Shown here: one piece after another, positions 39,664 to 50,564 of the stretch
How positions within the stretch are numbered: the first letter of the stretch is position 1
How the letters are laid out: the number at the start of each line of letters is the position of its first letter
NCBI RefSeq assembly: GCF_009811415.1
Contig: NZ_BLIG01000001.1
Coordinates: forward strand, 1-64,000
Origin: Alteromonas sp. KUL106
GTDB taxonomy: Bacteria > Pseudomonadota > Gammaproteobacteria > Enterobacterales > Alteromonadaceae
DNA length: 64,000 nucleotides
Direction: 5' to 3'
Program-made: the position numbers and the translations under genes
The notes under the pieces: model-generated
Seen by the model: the letters and a program-made list of their open reading frames with translations, nothing else
Told to the model about the DNA's origin: nothing
Databases searched by the model: none

Positions 39664-40266
39664 ATTTTTTGGCACTTCAAAATAACCTTGTTCATAACTT
39701 TCTATCATTCTAGATATGCGGCTAACACACCTAACTCTGTCATCAATATAATAGCAGAGCAGCCAGTTTAAGGTTTCGCTATCCATCCGCTCTATAAGTG
39801 TTTTATATTTTTCTTCACCTTCTAGCAGGCCATGAAAAGCTTTAGAATTAAAATATGTAACTATGAGGTCACAAGCATTCACATTAACCCACCCCTTCAG
39901 AATTCCTTCATCTTTCCATATCTTCTTTTCAGATTTTAAGCATTGTCTGAACAATGGTTCTTCTGATAACTTTCCCAGTATGCCAGTAAACTTAAGGAAA
40001 CTAGTAGGCTCATCATTTGCTATAAAAAATCTAAAATCAAGAAATAGACCTTTCAGTCTATGACGGTTTATATTGAGGTTGCCACCCGTAACAAAGCCTC
40101 CTTCATTTCTATAAAAATTATGACCACCATGGAAGCTAAATCCGTCATTTTGAATATCTTCGAAGTTATCAATTAATTCTTTAGCTCTTACTATATAAAG
40201 CCCAAGCTCTGTTTTTACTTGGTGAAGAGCGTTGGGTTTAATTGATACCTTAATAAATGTGCTCAC
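39658..40266 (-). CDS. Unknown cassette-like protein
   Basis: A 202-residue soluble protein that I do not recognise, rich in aromatic and charged residues, with no signal peptide, membrane helix or catalytic motif. Translation likely starts at GTG 40266. That is only about 15 bases after a GTTAGGC core-type motif (40283-40277 on the minus strand), so the leader is as short as in many integron cassettes. Its TAA stop lies inside the attC-like site that follows. Together these features suggest a mobile gene cassette. Confidence 0.65.
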   Translation of the reverse strand: MSTFIKVSIKPNALHQVKTELGLYIVRAKELIDNFEDIQNDGFSFHGGHNFYRNEGGFVTGGNLNINRHRLKGLFLDFRFFIANDEPTSFLKFTGILGKLSEEPLFRQCLKSEKKIWKDEGILKGWVNVNACDLIVTYFNSKAFHGLLEGEEKYKTLIERMDSETLNWLLCYYIDDRVRCVSRISRMIESYEQGYFEVPKNA

Positions 40267-40658
40267 TTTAAAAGATGCCTAACAGCTTATTACTGAGACT
40301 TCATAGTAACACCCATTTCCCATGAAAAAACCATATTCTGCGTTTCCATGGGAAAGGAAAATTGTCTGTTTCACGTACAAACGTGCCATTGTGATACCTG
40401 CTCATCAACGGCAGCTTTTGGCACAACTCGGAAGTTTGAAAACCTTGTCCCTAAGGGTCTGCTCCTTGTCTGAAACAGAGATTACTGCTTCGGGGTGGGA
40501 ACTCGCTCAAAACTGTCCTAATTTATTACCAAACTCAAAATTCTAGCTTTGGGCTGAAAACGACATATTATTGATGCATGCAGTCGTATTTTTAAATGAG
40601 AGTAAACCTCGCTAATTATCCTTCATAGCTTGGATTTACTTTTATAAAACGTATTGCT
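40267..40658. other. Non-coding region between the cassettes and the hydrolase gene
   Basis: About 390 bases with no convincing gene; a 74-codon frame at 40322-40546 looks like chance. It contains a GTTAGGC-type core (40277-40283), a strong dyad TTTCCCATG...CATGGGAAA (about 40316-40353) and the right copy of the 19-base direct repeat (40407-40425). No integron integrase gene is present. Confidence 0.5.
40407..40425. repeat. 19-base direct repeat, right copy
   Basis: AACGGCAGCTTTTGGCACA, one mismatch from 38780-38798, same orientation, 1627 bases away. Confidence 0.7.
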
Positions 40659-41567
40659 TTACTCAGTATGCAGATGAATATGGGCAAGAATACTGTCAGC
40701 TATGCGGTGCGACTGAACGGTATCTATTTGATGTCGTAACCCGCGCAGCACCTGATGTTTTGCCCCTGATATTGCTTTCGCTGTCGCAGCACCACCACTT
40801 GGGTGAACCATGCGATCCACATCACCGTGTATGACTAACGTGGGGGCAGTGATCTTCTTAAGCAATGCAGTGCGGTCACCAGACTTCATAATGGCCCCAA
40901 TTTGTCTAAACATAGCTTTAGCATCACTTTTTGCGCCATTTCTTTGCCATGCTAGTCGCGCATATTGATGCCACTGATTAACAGCACCTTCAGCCACATC
41001 ATCCCCAATATGTGCCATCATGGCGTGATAGTTCTTAATTGCCTCTTTTTCATTCATCGGTGCTTTTGCTCTAGCCATTCGCCAAAGCGTTGAATAAGAG
41101 GGCTGCCCCACTCTCCGACTCCCTGTGGTAGAAAAAATCGACGTTAAAGACTTAACATTTTCAGGGTATTCACTGGCTATCGTTTGGGCTATCATCCCGC
41201 CCATAGACATGCCTACAATATGTGCACTGCCAACGTTCAATGCCGACATTAGCAGCACGGTATCCTCAGCCATTTTGTCTATACCATAGGCGTCTTTGGG
41301 CGCTTTACCGCGCAATTGCTGAAGTAAATTAGGGTGAGGAGTGTTACTGCGAACGGAACGGCCTGCATCGCGATTGTCAAAGCAAATTACGCGTAAACCA
41401 CTTTCAACTAACCGATCAATCAGGGCTTTTGGCCAATATACTAGTTGTAAACCTAACCCAGCAATTAAAACAAGCGTGTCAGCATTGCCCGCCCCGTGCT
41501 CTGCGTAGCAAAATTTGTCGCCACTTTTAAGCGTTAAATACTGTTCATTATGCTGCGCTAGGCTCAT
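40659..41567 (-). CDS. Alpha/beta hydrolase
   Basis: A 302-residue alpha/beta-fold hydrolase. The nucleophile elbow GMSMGG places the serine at 121. The oxyanion region is IAGLGLQ (about 35-41). The acid is probably in VIHGDVDRMVHP and the histidine in GLRHQID near the end. It resembles esterases or haloperoxidase-like hydrolases. It lies 28 bases downstream of a Baeyer-Villiger-type monooxygenase gene on the same strand, so it may cleave the ester or lactone that enzyme makes. This pairing is inferred from context. Confidence 0.87.
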   Translation of the reverse strand: MSLAQHNEQYLTLKSGDKFCYAEHGAGNADTLVLIAGLGLQLVYWPKALIDRLVESGLRVICFDNRDAGRSVRSNTPHPNLLQQLRGKAPKDAYGIDKMAEDTVLLMSALNVGSAHIVGMSMGGMIAQTIASEYPENVKSLTSIFSTTGSRRVGQPSYSTLWRMARAKAPMNEKEAIKNYHAMMAHIGDDVAEGAVNQWHQYARLAWQRNGAKSDAKAMFRQIGAIMKSGDRTALLKKITAPTLVIHGDVDRMVHPSGGAATAKAISGAKHQVLRGLRHQIDTVQSHRIADSILAHIHLHTE

Positions 41568-41595
41568 GTTTGTTCTCTTGAGTTACTCGACAAGG

Positions 41596-43071
41596 TTATC
41601 TGTCTTGTTCTGTTCTTTTTTCAAATTTCAGCGCAGGATCATCCACGCGACCTTTTCGAAAAATCTTCACATCTTCGGCATAATTGAACGACATAGACCA
41701 TGGAAAGTGCATGCCTTGCCGTGGCAGCTTGTCCAGTGAACGTTGAATATAGCCGGCGCCAAAATTAAGTAGCGGCTGTGTTTTCATGTTCGGATCGGCA
41801 ATTGGTGTGCATTGAACATAGTCTTGGCACTGCATATAGTTCAAAAGGCGTGTAAAGTGCTCGCACAAAAGACCTATCTTGAGCGTCCATGAAGAGGATG
41901 TGTACCCAACAGCGATAGCGAAGTTAGGTACATCACTTAACAGCATGCCTTTGTAGGTAATACATTGCGGCAGTGAGACGGCCTTGCCGTCTATTTTAGG
42001 GATAAGCCCACCTAACGGCAAAAGGTTTAACCCCGTTGCCGTGACAATAATATCTGCATCTATTTGTTGACCGGAACTGAGCTTGATGCCCATTTCGGTA
42101 AAACTATCAATCGTATCGGTAGCAACAGACGCCTTTCCTTCAGAAATTGATTCGAATAAGTCTCCGCCTGGCACGGCACAAAGTCGCTGCTCCCAGGGAT
42201 TATACGGAGGGTTGAAGTGCGTATCGACGGGGTATCCCTCGGGCAGCATTTTAGCATTAAGACTGCGAATAATTTTTCGAGCTTGTTTCGGGAAACGCTG
42301 ACAAAACGCATAAACCCAGCGCTGTTTCGCAATATTGAATCGTCTGGCAGCATTGAAGGCAATATCGTCATTAAACCACTTGCGAAAATACTTTGCGACT
42401 GGGTCTTGAACGGGGACAGGCAGCACGTAAGACGGCGTTCTTTGCAGCATAGTCACGTGCGCAGCTGCTTTAGCCAGCGCTGGCACTAAAGTAACAGCTG
42501 TTGCTCCGCTGCCTATAACGACGATGCGCTTATCTTCATATGCCAAGTCTTCCGGCCAATGCTGAGGGTGAACAAGTTGACCTTTGAAACGAGACTGTCC
42601 CTTAAATTCCGGTGTATATCCCTTGTCGTAGCGATAATAGCCAGATGCATTGAACACCCACCTCGCCGCAATGTGTTCCGTTTGCCCACCGTCTTCGGAC
42701 TTGAGCGTTACCAGCCAATATTGCTTATCGCTTTGCCAATCTATATCCACAACACGGGTTAAAAAGCGTATGTGCTTTTTTATTCCGTTTTCGACGGCCG
42801 TTTCTTCTATATAAGCTTTTATTGAACGGCCATCAGCAATGGCCTTTTTCTCTTTCCACGGTTTGAAGTCGTAACCGAAGGTAAACAAGTCAGAGTCAGA
42901 ACGAATGCCTGGGTATTTAAATAAGTCCCACGTTCCGCCTAATTCGGCTCGTGTCTCTATTACTGTGTAAGTGAAGTCCGGACACTTTTTTTGAATGTGG
43001 TAAGCACAGCCAATTCCGGAAATCCCCGCACCAACAATTAATACATCTACAAATGGCACTGCGTTCTGCAT
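41596..43071 (-). CDS. Flavin monooxygenase, Baeyer-Villiger type
   Basis: A 491-residue FAD/NADPH enzyme. The FAD Rossmann motif GAGISG is at 14-19, and GGTWDLFKYPGIRSDSD at about 45-61 matches the BVMO family. The fingerprint FKGQLVHPQHWP at 162-173 fits FxGxxxHxxxWP, and the NADPH Rossmann motif GSGATA is at 187-192. A late ATGLN segment is also present. Such enzymes insert oxygen next to a ketone to give an ester or lactone. The true substrate is unknown. It probably forms a two-gene unit with the following hydrolase inside the accessory insert. Confidence 0.9.
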   Translation of the reverse strand: MQNAVPFVDVLIVGAGISGIGCAYHIQKKCPDFTYTVIETRAELGGTWDLFKYPGIRSDSDLFTFGYDFKPWKEKKAIADGRSIKAYIEETAVENGIKKHIRFLTRVVDIDWQSDKQYWLVTLKSEDGGQTEHIAARWVFNASGYYRYDKGYTPEFKGQSRFKGQLVHPQHWPEDLAYEDKRIVVIGSGATAVTLVPALAKAAAHVTMLQRTPSYVLPVPVQDPVAKYFRKWFNDDIAFNAARRFNIAKQRWVYAFCQRFPKQARKIIRSLNAKMLPEGYPVDTHFNPPYNPWEQRLCAVPGGDLFESISEGKASVATDTIDSFTEMGIKLSSGQQIDADIIVTATGLNLLPLGGLIPKIDGKAVSLPQCITYKGMLLSDVPNFAIAVGYTSSSWTLKIGLLCEHFTRLLNYMQCQDYVQCTPIADPNMKTQPLLNFGAGYIQRSLDKLPRQGMHFPWSMSFNYAEDVKIFRKGRVDDPALKFEKRTEQDR

Positions 43072-43172
43072 GTTTGCCTAACTAGGTAATTCAAACTGTT
43101 ATTGCAATGTAAGATTTCGACACACTGTAGTCAATTCGATTGTGAATAATGTGTAAACAGAAGGCTTAGGCG

Positions 43173-43997
43173 CTATATCGCCGGGTCAAATGAAGCATGT
43201 TCACCGTCTTTTTGCTTTGACTCGGTAAACTCAATGCCCGTTTCAGCAAAATCCTCTGCGCTGATGTTATGCAGATTATCTGTGCAGACCTCACCACCCA
43301 GCGACTGAATAACCTTGCACATCTCCTCAACCTTGGTATCCATTTGGTGCATATGCTCAAGCATAATGCCCATCGCGTTAGCGACAGGGTCAGGATTGTC
43401 AGGCGCGACAGCGTAGGCATCAAAACCATACTTTTGTGCAATTTTATCGCGCTGGGGGTTTACCGTCGCACTCGACTCTTTTTGCTTGGAAATAATGATA
43501 CGCCCTGGGATCCCCACTGCGGTTGCACCATCAGGAATGTCTTTTACCACTACAGAGTTAGACCCAACTTTGGCGTTTTCACCAATAATGATAGGCCCCA
43601 ACACTTTGGCGCCTGCGCCAACTACCGCGCCTTTTTTCAGCGTTGGGTGACGTTTACCCGCTTTCCAGCTAGTACCGCCTAGCGTAACACCGTGATATAG
43701 CGTGACATCATCGCCAATTTCTGCAGTTTCACCTATTACAACTCCCATACCATGGTCGATAAACACGCGACGCCCTAAGGTAGCTCCCGGATGAATTTCA
43801 ATACCCGTGAGCCAGCGACTAAAGGTAGATAAGGTGCGTGCTAACCATTTCCATTCTGCCTTCCAGAGCCTATGACTTATGCGGTGAAGCCACACCGCAT
43901 GAAGGCCGGGATAGTTGGTGAGTACTTCAAACGTATTTCTAGCGGCAGGGTCGCGGTGGAAAACCCCCTGAATATCGTCTTTGATACGGGTAAACAT
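43173..43997 (-). CDS. cysE: Serine O-acetyltransferase CysE
   Basis: CysE makes O-acetylserine from serine and acetyl-CoA, the entry to cysteine synthesis. The 274-residue protein starts with a helical domain and continues with left-handed beta-helix hexapeptide repeats ([23 protein letters not shown]..., [14 protein letters not shown]). The catalytic histidine is in FIDHGMG. The tail extends about 70 residues past the repeats with acidic/serine-rich sequence, longer than in iscR-linked CysE of some species. It lies 6 bases after trmJ, as part of a trmJ-cysE unit. Confidence 0.95.
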   Translation of the reverse strand: MFTRIKDDIQGVFHRDPAARNTFEVLTNYPGLHAVWLHRISHRLWKAEWKWLARTLSTFSRWLTGIEIHPGATLGRRVFIDHGMGVVIGETAEIGDDVTLYHGVTLGGTSWKAGKRHPTLKKGAVVGAGAKVLGPIIIGENAKVGSNSVVVKDIPDGATAVGIPGRIIISKQKESSATVNPQRDKIAQKYGFDAYAVAPDNPDPVANAMGIMLEHMHQMDTKVEEMCKVIQSLGGEVCTDNLHNISAEDFAETGIEFTESKQKDGEHASFDPAI

Positions 43998-44003
43998 GAT
44001 TGC

Positions 44004-44768
44004 TTACTCTTTCTCTTCTTTTGTTTCAGTAGTGTGGATTTCCTGTGAGCCAGCCTGCTTTACTGACTTGTCAATCGAAGCCAAAATACCGCGTAAAATA
44101 TTGAGCTCTTGAGATTCCGGTCGCGCGCGGTTAAACAACCTACGCAGCTTGGTCATTACAACACCAGGATGACTTTTACGAATGAATGACGTACCTTCTA
44201 GCGTTGTCTCTAGGTGTGCATAGAAACGCTCTAGGTCATCATTGAGCGGGTATTCCTCTTCTACACTTGGGTACGTCTCTCGATTTAAATACGCCATACG
44301 AATTTCGTAGCAAAGTGTTTGAACCGCTGCGGCTAAATTGAGCGAACTATATTCAGGGTTTGCTGGAATGCACATATGGAAGTGACACTGCTGCAATTCT
44401 TCGTTAGTTAAGCCGCTATTTTCACGGCCAAAAACCAAGGCAACGGGGTATTTTTCTACTTCTTGGATGAGTTTTTCGCCACAGTCGCGTGGACCAAGCA
44501 TAGGCCAAGAGTGAGTTCGCGAGCGTGCCGATGTCCCGACGACTAAACCGCAATCTTTAACGGCTTCTTCTAGCGTATCAACGATTTTAGCGTTGGCCAG
44601 CACATCACCAGCCCCTGCGGCAAGGGCACTTGCTTGGCCATCGGGCTCATTCACTGGGTCGACGAGATACAAACTACTTAACCCCATGGTTTTCATGGCG
44701 CGGGCTGTCGAGCCGATATTTCCCGTGTGAGAGGTGTTAACTAAAATGATGCGAATATTTTCGAGCAT
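44004..44768 (-). CDS. trmJ: tRNA (cytidine/uridine-32-2'-O)-methyltransferase TrmJ
   Basis: TrmJ is a SPOUT-class enzyme that 2'-O-methylates position 32 of several tRNAs. Starting at ATG 44768 ([20 protein letters not shown]) gives 254 residues. The knot motifs [29 protein letters not shown] and [18 protein letters not shown] are intact. A C-terminal helical domain follows. The 14 codons upstream of 44768 are not family-like. It faces suhB, the usual gammaproteobacterial layout. Confidence 0.95.
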   Translation of the reverse strand: MLENIRIILVNTSHTGNIGSTARAMKTMGLSSLYLVDPVNEPDGQASALAAGAGDVLANAKIVDTLEEAVKDCGLVVGTSARSRTHSWPMLGPRDCGEKLIQEVEKYPVALVFGRENSGLTNEELQQCHFHMCIPANPEYSSLNLAAAVQTLCYEIRMAYLNRETYPSVEEEYPLNDDLERFYAHLETTLEGTSFIRKSHPGVVMTKLRRLFNRARPESQELNILRGILASIDKSVKQAGSQEIHTTETKEEKE

Positions 44769-44810
44769 GCCTGTGATACCTACGTACATTCTTCTTAAGA
44801 TGACACTCAC

Positions 44811-45144
44811 TCGCTGCGTATCACCTAACTAACTTCAATGGCGCTGAGTTTAACACATTGGCAGTATAGATGGCTATTCACAGGTGCCCCCAGACTAGCG
44901 TTCTAAAAGATGAACATCTTTTTGCAAAGGCGTGTGTTTTACCTATTTATAACTTGCCTCACCCCATGACCTCTTTTGCCCTTTATACAAATGTCGTTGT
45001 TACGTCGAATTAGACTTTTCTATTATGGGATTTCATTTGCATCGCTCACTGTTTCTGGTAGACTCCGCCCGTTTTCGAAAACAACTAGCTATTTTTTGTA
45101 CAGCTAGATTGTTTCATTGGTCTTTTACAATTGGTGGTTTATCT
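44811..45144. other. trmJ-suhB divergent intergenic region
   Basis: About 330 bases holding the promoters of trmJ and suhB. The suhB reading frame is open from 45025, but this part has no family similarity and is likely its leader. No further structure stands out. Confidence 0.5.
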
Positions 45145-45921
45145 ATGCATCCTATGCTGAATATTGCTGTGCGCGCTGCGCGTGCGGCTGGAACAGTTAT
45201 TGTTCGCGGTTTTGAAAAACATAACGAAGTAGCAACTGAGTCAAAAGGCTTAAATGACTTCGTTACACAAGTTGATAAAGAAGCAGAACAAGCAATTATT
45301 TATAAAATTCAGCAGTCATATCCAGAGCACTGTTTCCTAGGTGAAGAGTCTGGTGAAGTTCATGGCAAAGAAACAGATTATCAGTGGATTATTGATCCGC
45401 TGGACGGAACCACCAATTTTGTGAAAGGCATTCCTCACTTTGCCGTTTCAATTGCACTCCTTCACAAGGGACGTCTAGACCAAGCAGTTGTGTTTGACCC
45501 TATCCGCAGCGAACTATTTACCGCTAGCCGTGGTCAAGGCGCACAGCTCAACGGTTACCGTATTCGGGCGTCAAAGCCTCGTGATTTAAGCGAAACCATT
45601 ATCGCTACCGGACTTCCGTTTAAGAACAAAGCTGCATTTGGTGAGTACGCATTAAGCCTAAACAAGATTTTCCATGAGGTGGGTGACATTCGCCGTGCAG
45701 GCAGTGCAGCACTTGATCTCGCTTACGTTGCTGCCGGCCGTCACGACGGATATTGGGAGCGCGGCATCAAATCTTGGGATATTGCAGCGGGTGAACTGAT
45801 TGTTCGTGAAGCCGGCGGCCTAGTCACAGACTTTAAAGGCAACAATGACCCTTTACATAAAGGCGAAATCGTTGCGGGCAGCGCGAAAGTTGTTCAAGGT
45901 TTGGTTAAGCACCTAAAATAA
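45145..45921 (+). CDS. suhB: Inositol monophosphatase family protein SuhB
   Basis: SuhB is a magnesium-dependent inositol-1-monophosphatase that also joins the Nus-factor antitermination complex on rRNA operons in E. coli. With ATG 45145 (MHPMLNIAVRAARAAGTVI) it has 258 residues. Metal-binding motifs are GEESGEV, IIDPLDGTTNFVKGIPHF and SWDIAAGELIVREAGG. A good terminator follows. Confidence 0.95.
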   Translation: MHPMLNIAVRAARAAGTVIVRGFEKHNEVATESKGLNDFVTQVDKEAEQAIIYKIQQSYPEHCFLGEESGEVHGKETDYQWIIDPLDGTTNFVKGIPHFAVSIALLHKGRLDQAVVFDPIRSELFTASRGQGAQLNGYRIRASKPRDLSETIIATGLPFKNKAAFGEYALSLNKIFHEVGDIRRAGSAALDLAYVAAGRHDGYWERGIKSWDIAAGELIVREAGGLVTDFKGNNDPLHKGEIVAGSAKVVQGLVKHLK

Positions 45922-45950
45922 ACCGCTCTCAAGCACGGTTAGAATACACA

Positions 45951-45971
45951 GGCGCTATGATATATAGCGCC
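45951..45971 (+). terminator. Terminator after suhB
   Basis: GGCGCTAT and ATAGCGCC form an 8-bp stem with a 5-base loop, followed by TTTTTT. Confidence 0.9.
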
Positions 45972-46028
45972 TTTTTTGTCTAAATTTGGTGACACTTATT
46001 TCAGTATTGGCCTGATACCTCAACGCAT

Positions 46029-46068
46029 AAAAAAACCGCATCAATAATCAATAATGATGCGGTTTTTT
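46029..46068 (-). terminator. Terminator after secF
   Basis: AAAACCGCATCA pairs with TGATGCGGTTTT around a short AT-rich loop, flanked by A and T runs. It can work in both directions between the convergent suhB and secF. Confidence 0.88.
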
Positions 46069-46089
46069 GTTAGTTTAAAGCGGATAACA

Positions 46090-47031
46090 CTAAGGCATTG
46101 GATCTAAATCTGCACCTTCTTTATCCACTTGCGGTGGCATTAGGTCTTCTTTACTGATACCTAATGCAAGTGCCACTGAACTTGCTATGTACACCGATGA
46201 GTAAGTACCTACCACTACACCAAATAATAATGCAGTGGCGAACCCATGAATAAGTGCCCCACCTTTGTAAAATAGCGCAACCAAAACTAACACTGTCGTT
46301 AATGAGGTGATAATAGTACGGTTTAGGGTCTGCGTTAGCGAGATGTTGATAATCTCAACAGGTTCACCTTTACGAATTTTGCGGAAGTTCTCACGAATAC
46401 GGTCACACACAACAATGGTATCGTTAAGTGAATAACCAATTACCGCAAGCACCGCCGCAAGTACTGTTAGGTCAAATTCAATTTGAAGTACTGAAAACAG
46501 ACCTAATGTCAGGATAACGTCGTGCATTAGCGCCGATACTGACCCCAAAGCAAAGCGCCATTCGAAGCGCATAGCCACATAAACCAAAATACATAGCAGT
46601 GCCACCAGCATGGCTAAACCGCCCTGCTCAGTTAGCTCTTCACCAACATTTGGACCTACGAACTCGATACGACGCATATCGACAGCCGTACCGTCAGCAC
46701 GCAGTGCCTCTAGCACTTGCTCGCCAATAGTCACTGCCTTGACACCATCTCTCGGTGAAATACGAATAAGTACGTCTTGGCTGCTTCCGAAGTTTTGCAC
46801 AATGGCATCTTCAAAATTAGCCTCGTTTAGCTGAACGCGAATAGCCTCTAAATTGGCTGAATCTTCGTAGCCCACCTCGATTAACGTACCGCCAGTAAAG
46901 TCTAAGCCCCAATTAAGGCTATTCACCCCAAGAGAAACAAAAGAGCCAATAATGAGAATTGTCGATAACACCATCGCAGGAAAGCGAAGGCGCATGAAAT
47001 TAACGGTTTCGGATAATTTTAATAATTGCAT
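46090..47031 (-). CDS. secF: Protein translocase subunit SecF
   Basis: SecF works with SecD to drive late steps of Sec export using the proton or sodium gradient. The 313-residue protein has six membrane helices. The first is followed by the SecF signature (LNWGLDFTGGTLIEVGYE) and a periplasmic domain. Later helices include the LAAVLAVIGYSLNDTIVVCDRIREN motif. It starts 10 bases after secD. Confidence 0.96.
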   Translation of the reverse strand: MQLLKLSETVNFMRLRFPAMVLSTILIIGSFVSLGVNSLNWGLDFTGGTLIEVGYEDSANLEAIRVQLNEANFEDAIVQNFGSSQDVLIRISPRDGVKAVTIGEQVLEALRADGTAVDMRRIEFVGPNVGEELTEQGGLAMLVALLCILVYVAMRFEWRFALGSVSALMHDVILTLGLFSVLQIEFDLTVLAAVLAVIGYSLNDTIVVCDRIRENFRKIRKGEPVEIINISLTQTLNRTIITSLTTVLVLVALFYKGGALIHGFATALLFGVVVGTYSSVYIASSVALALGISKEDLMPPQVDKEGADLDPMP

Positions 47032-47041
47032 TTTACGCTCC

Positions 47042-48907
47042 TTAAATCGCTAATTTCTCTACGCGTTTGCCGCCCCATACTGCGTTAACAATAACGCGAG
47101 TAACTAAAATAGCGGTAAACATCGAAGTTGCGATACCAATCATTAGCGTAATAGAGAAGCCTTTAATTGGGCCGGTGCCGACTGCGAACAAGATCAGACC
47201 AGCGATGAAAGTGGTGATATTCGCATCCAAAATGGTTGAGAATGCACTGTCGTAGCCGTGGTGGATAGCTTGCTGTGGACTGCGCCCATCGCGAAGCTCT
47301 TCTCGGATACGTTCGAAAATAAGTACGTTAGCGTCAACCGCCATACCCACGGTCAGTACGATACCTGCCATTCCCGGTAACGTAAGCGTTGCACCAGGGA
47401 TCATCGACATAATGCCAACAATCATAACAAGGTTGGTAATAAGGGCTATGTTAGCTACAACGCCAAATGCTTTGTAGTAAATCAACATGAACAAGAGCAC
47501 TGCTGCTAATCCATAGACGATGGCCTGCATACCTAGCTCGATATTTTCTTTACCCAAGCTTGGACCAACGGTACGCTCTTCGACGATTTGAATTGGCGCA
47601 ATCAGCGCACCCGCGCGAAGTAATAAGGCTAAATCACGGGCTTCTTTGGGAGAATCAAGACCCGTAATTTGGAACTTACTACCAAGCTGCGCACGAATAG
47701 TGGCAACCGAGATAACTTGCTCTTCTTTTTCAAAAATAAGCTTGCCGTCTTTGTTGCGCTCACCCGTCGACTTGTACTCAATGAACACCGTTGCCATTGG
47801 TTTGCCAATATTGCCTCGTGTTGAGCGAGACATCTTATTGCCACCTTCAGAGTCTAGTGAGATGTTGACGTTTGGAAGACCGTATTCGTCTACCCCGCTG
47901 TTCGCATCGATAATGTGGCTACCGGTAAGCATAATGCGTTTTTCAAGTAGCTGTGGAATGCCCTGCTGATCTTCAATCACCTGTGAGCCAGGAGGTACGC
48001 GGCCATTCAGTGCGTCTCGAATATCGTTTTTCTGATCAACCATACGAAATTCTAGCGTCGCCGTTGCGTTTAGAATTTCTTTTGCACGCGCAGTATCTTG
48101 AATACCTGGTAACTGAACAACTATGCGCTCTGCGCCTTGTTTCTGAACAAGTGGTTCGGCCACGCCAAGCTGGTTGACACGGTTACGAATAATAGTGATG
48201 TTTTGCTTAACCGCATTATCGCGGATTTCTTGAAGTTTGCTTTCAGCGAAAACTGCGCGAAGCGTTAAATCATCAATTTGATTGAAGGTAAGATCACGGC
48301 TTTGATTGCGTAGGAAAAACTCGGCTTTGTCGAGCGTTTCTTCATCACGGAAAGTAATGTCGATGTGATCGTCTACTTGTTTAACACCACGGTAGCGAAT
48401 ACCTTCTTCTCGCAATGAAGTGCGGAAACCACTTTCCGCGTCTTCCAGAGACTTAGTGATCACTTCTGACATATCCACCTCCATCAAGAAGTGGACGCCA
48501 CCGCGAAGATCAAGACCAAGCTTCATCGGCGTACCGCCTAAACCCTCAAGCCACTCTGGTGTATCTGGCGCCAAATTCATTGCCACGAAGTAGTCATCCC
48601 CGAGCACTTTTTCAAGTGTTTCGCGAGTCACTAGTTGTGTATCAGAATCAGAAACACGAACCAAAATTTGCTCATTTTCAAATTCGACGCGTTTGGGTGA
48701 GATGTTCTTCTCGGCAAGGGCCGCTTTAACTTGCTCTACTGTGGCCTCGGTCACCACAGCGTCTCGACCTGCTGAGATTTGTACAGCGTGGTCTTCGCCG
48801 TAAATATTAGGAAGCGCATAGAGTGCACACATTGCAACGACAATGAGTACACTCAATACCTTCCATATGGAGTTCTTGTTTAGCACTGGATAATCCTTTC
48901 GTGCCAA
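47042..48907 (-). CDS. secD: Protein translocase subunit SecD
   Basis: SecD is the larger partner of SecF in the SecDF-YajC complex. The 621-residue protein has an N-terminal helix and a large periplasmic region with the signature [19 protein letters not shown]. Five C-terminal helices include [26 protein letters not shown]. Length matches the E. coli protein. It lies 34 bases after yajC. Confidence 0.96.
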   Translation of the reverse strand: MARKDYPVLNKNSIWKVLSVLIVVAMCALYALPNIYGEDHAVQISAGRDAVVTEATVEQVKAALAEKNISPKRVEFENEQILVRVSDSDTQLVTRETLEKVLGDDYFVAMNLAPDTPEWLEGLGGTPMKLGLDLRGGVHFLMEVDMSEVITKSLEDAESGFRTSLREEGIRYRGVKQVDDHIDITFRDEETLDKAEFFLRNQSRDLTFNQIDDLTLRAVFAESKLQEIRDNAVKQNITIIRNRVNQLGVAEPLVQKQGAERIVVQLPGIQDTARAKEILNATATLEFRMVDQKNDIRDALNGRVPPGSQVIEDQQGIPQLLEKRIMLTGSHIIDANSGVDEYGLPNVNISLDSEGGNKMSRSTRGNIGKPMATVFIEYKSTGERNKDGKLIFEKEEQVISVATIRAQLGSKFQITGLDSPKEARDLALLLRAGALIAPIQIVEERTVGPSLGKENIELGMQAIVYGLAAVLLFMLIYYKAFGVVANIALITNLVMIVGIMSMIPGATLTLPGMAGIVLTVGMAVDANVLIFERIREELRDGRSPQQAIHHGYDSAFSTILDANITTFIAGLILFAVGTGPIKGFSITLMIGIATSMFTAILVTRVIVNAVWGGKRVEKLAI

Positions 48908-48941
48908 AACCGGGAAGCAACCCGGCCCCGGCGGTTGTTAC

Positions 48942-49280
48942 TTACAGCGACTTCATTGTGCCTTTTGGCAGCACAGCAGTTACCGAAGACTTCTGAACAA
49001 CGATGTTGTTTGACTCATTAAGTGCCACTTCGATGAAATCTTTTTCTTCTGACACTTTTGTGATTTTTCCTACCAAACCGCCTTGCGTAAGCACTTCATC
49101 ACCTTTGCTTAGTGAAGACACAAGGTTTTTGTGCTCTTTAACACGCTTAGCCTGTGGGCGGTATAGTAAAAAGTAAAAAATAAGACCAAATACAGCTAAC
49201 ATGATGATCATTTCCATACCACCACCTTGCTGAGCACCGCCAGCTGATTGCGCGTAAGCGTTTGAGATAAATAGGCTCAT
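48942..49280 (-). CDS. yajC: Preprotein translocase subunit YajC
   Basis: A small inner-membrane component associated with SecDF. The start MSLFISNAYAQ at ATG 49280 matches the family; a further ATG four codons upstream is less likely. The 112 residues contain one membrane helix (MEMIIMLAVFGLIFYFLLY) and the conserved cytoplasmic part RPQAKRVKEHKNLVSSLSKG, then VLTQGGLVGKITKV. Confidence 0.95.
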   Translation of the reverse strand: MSLFISNAYAQSAGGAQQGGGMEMIIMLAVFGLIFYFLLYRPQAKRVKEHKNLVSSLSKGDEVLTQGGLVGKITKVSEEKDFIEVALNESNNIVVQKSSVTAVLPKGTMKSL

Positions 49281-49304
49281 AAAATTCCCCAAGTATTATC
49301 GTTG

Positions 49305-50477
<1,173 letters not shown>

Positions 50478-50564
50478 TTATACCAGTAATTCGGCTGAGA
50501 TCATGCCCCGTATCTATGTTTATCTGTAACTAAACTAGTACGAGGCATGTAAACGCACTTATTT

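Noticed and set aside
40322..40546. 74-codon frame beside the cassette genes
   Set aside because: It overlaps a strong dyad and the direct repeat; composition is not protein-like.
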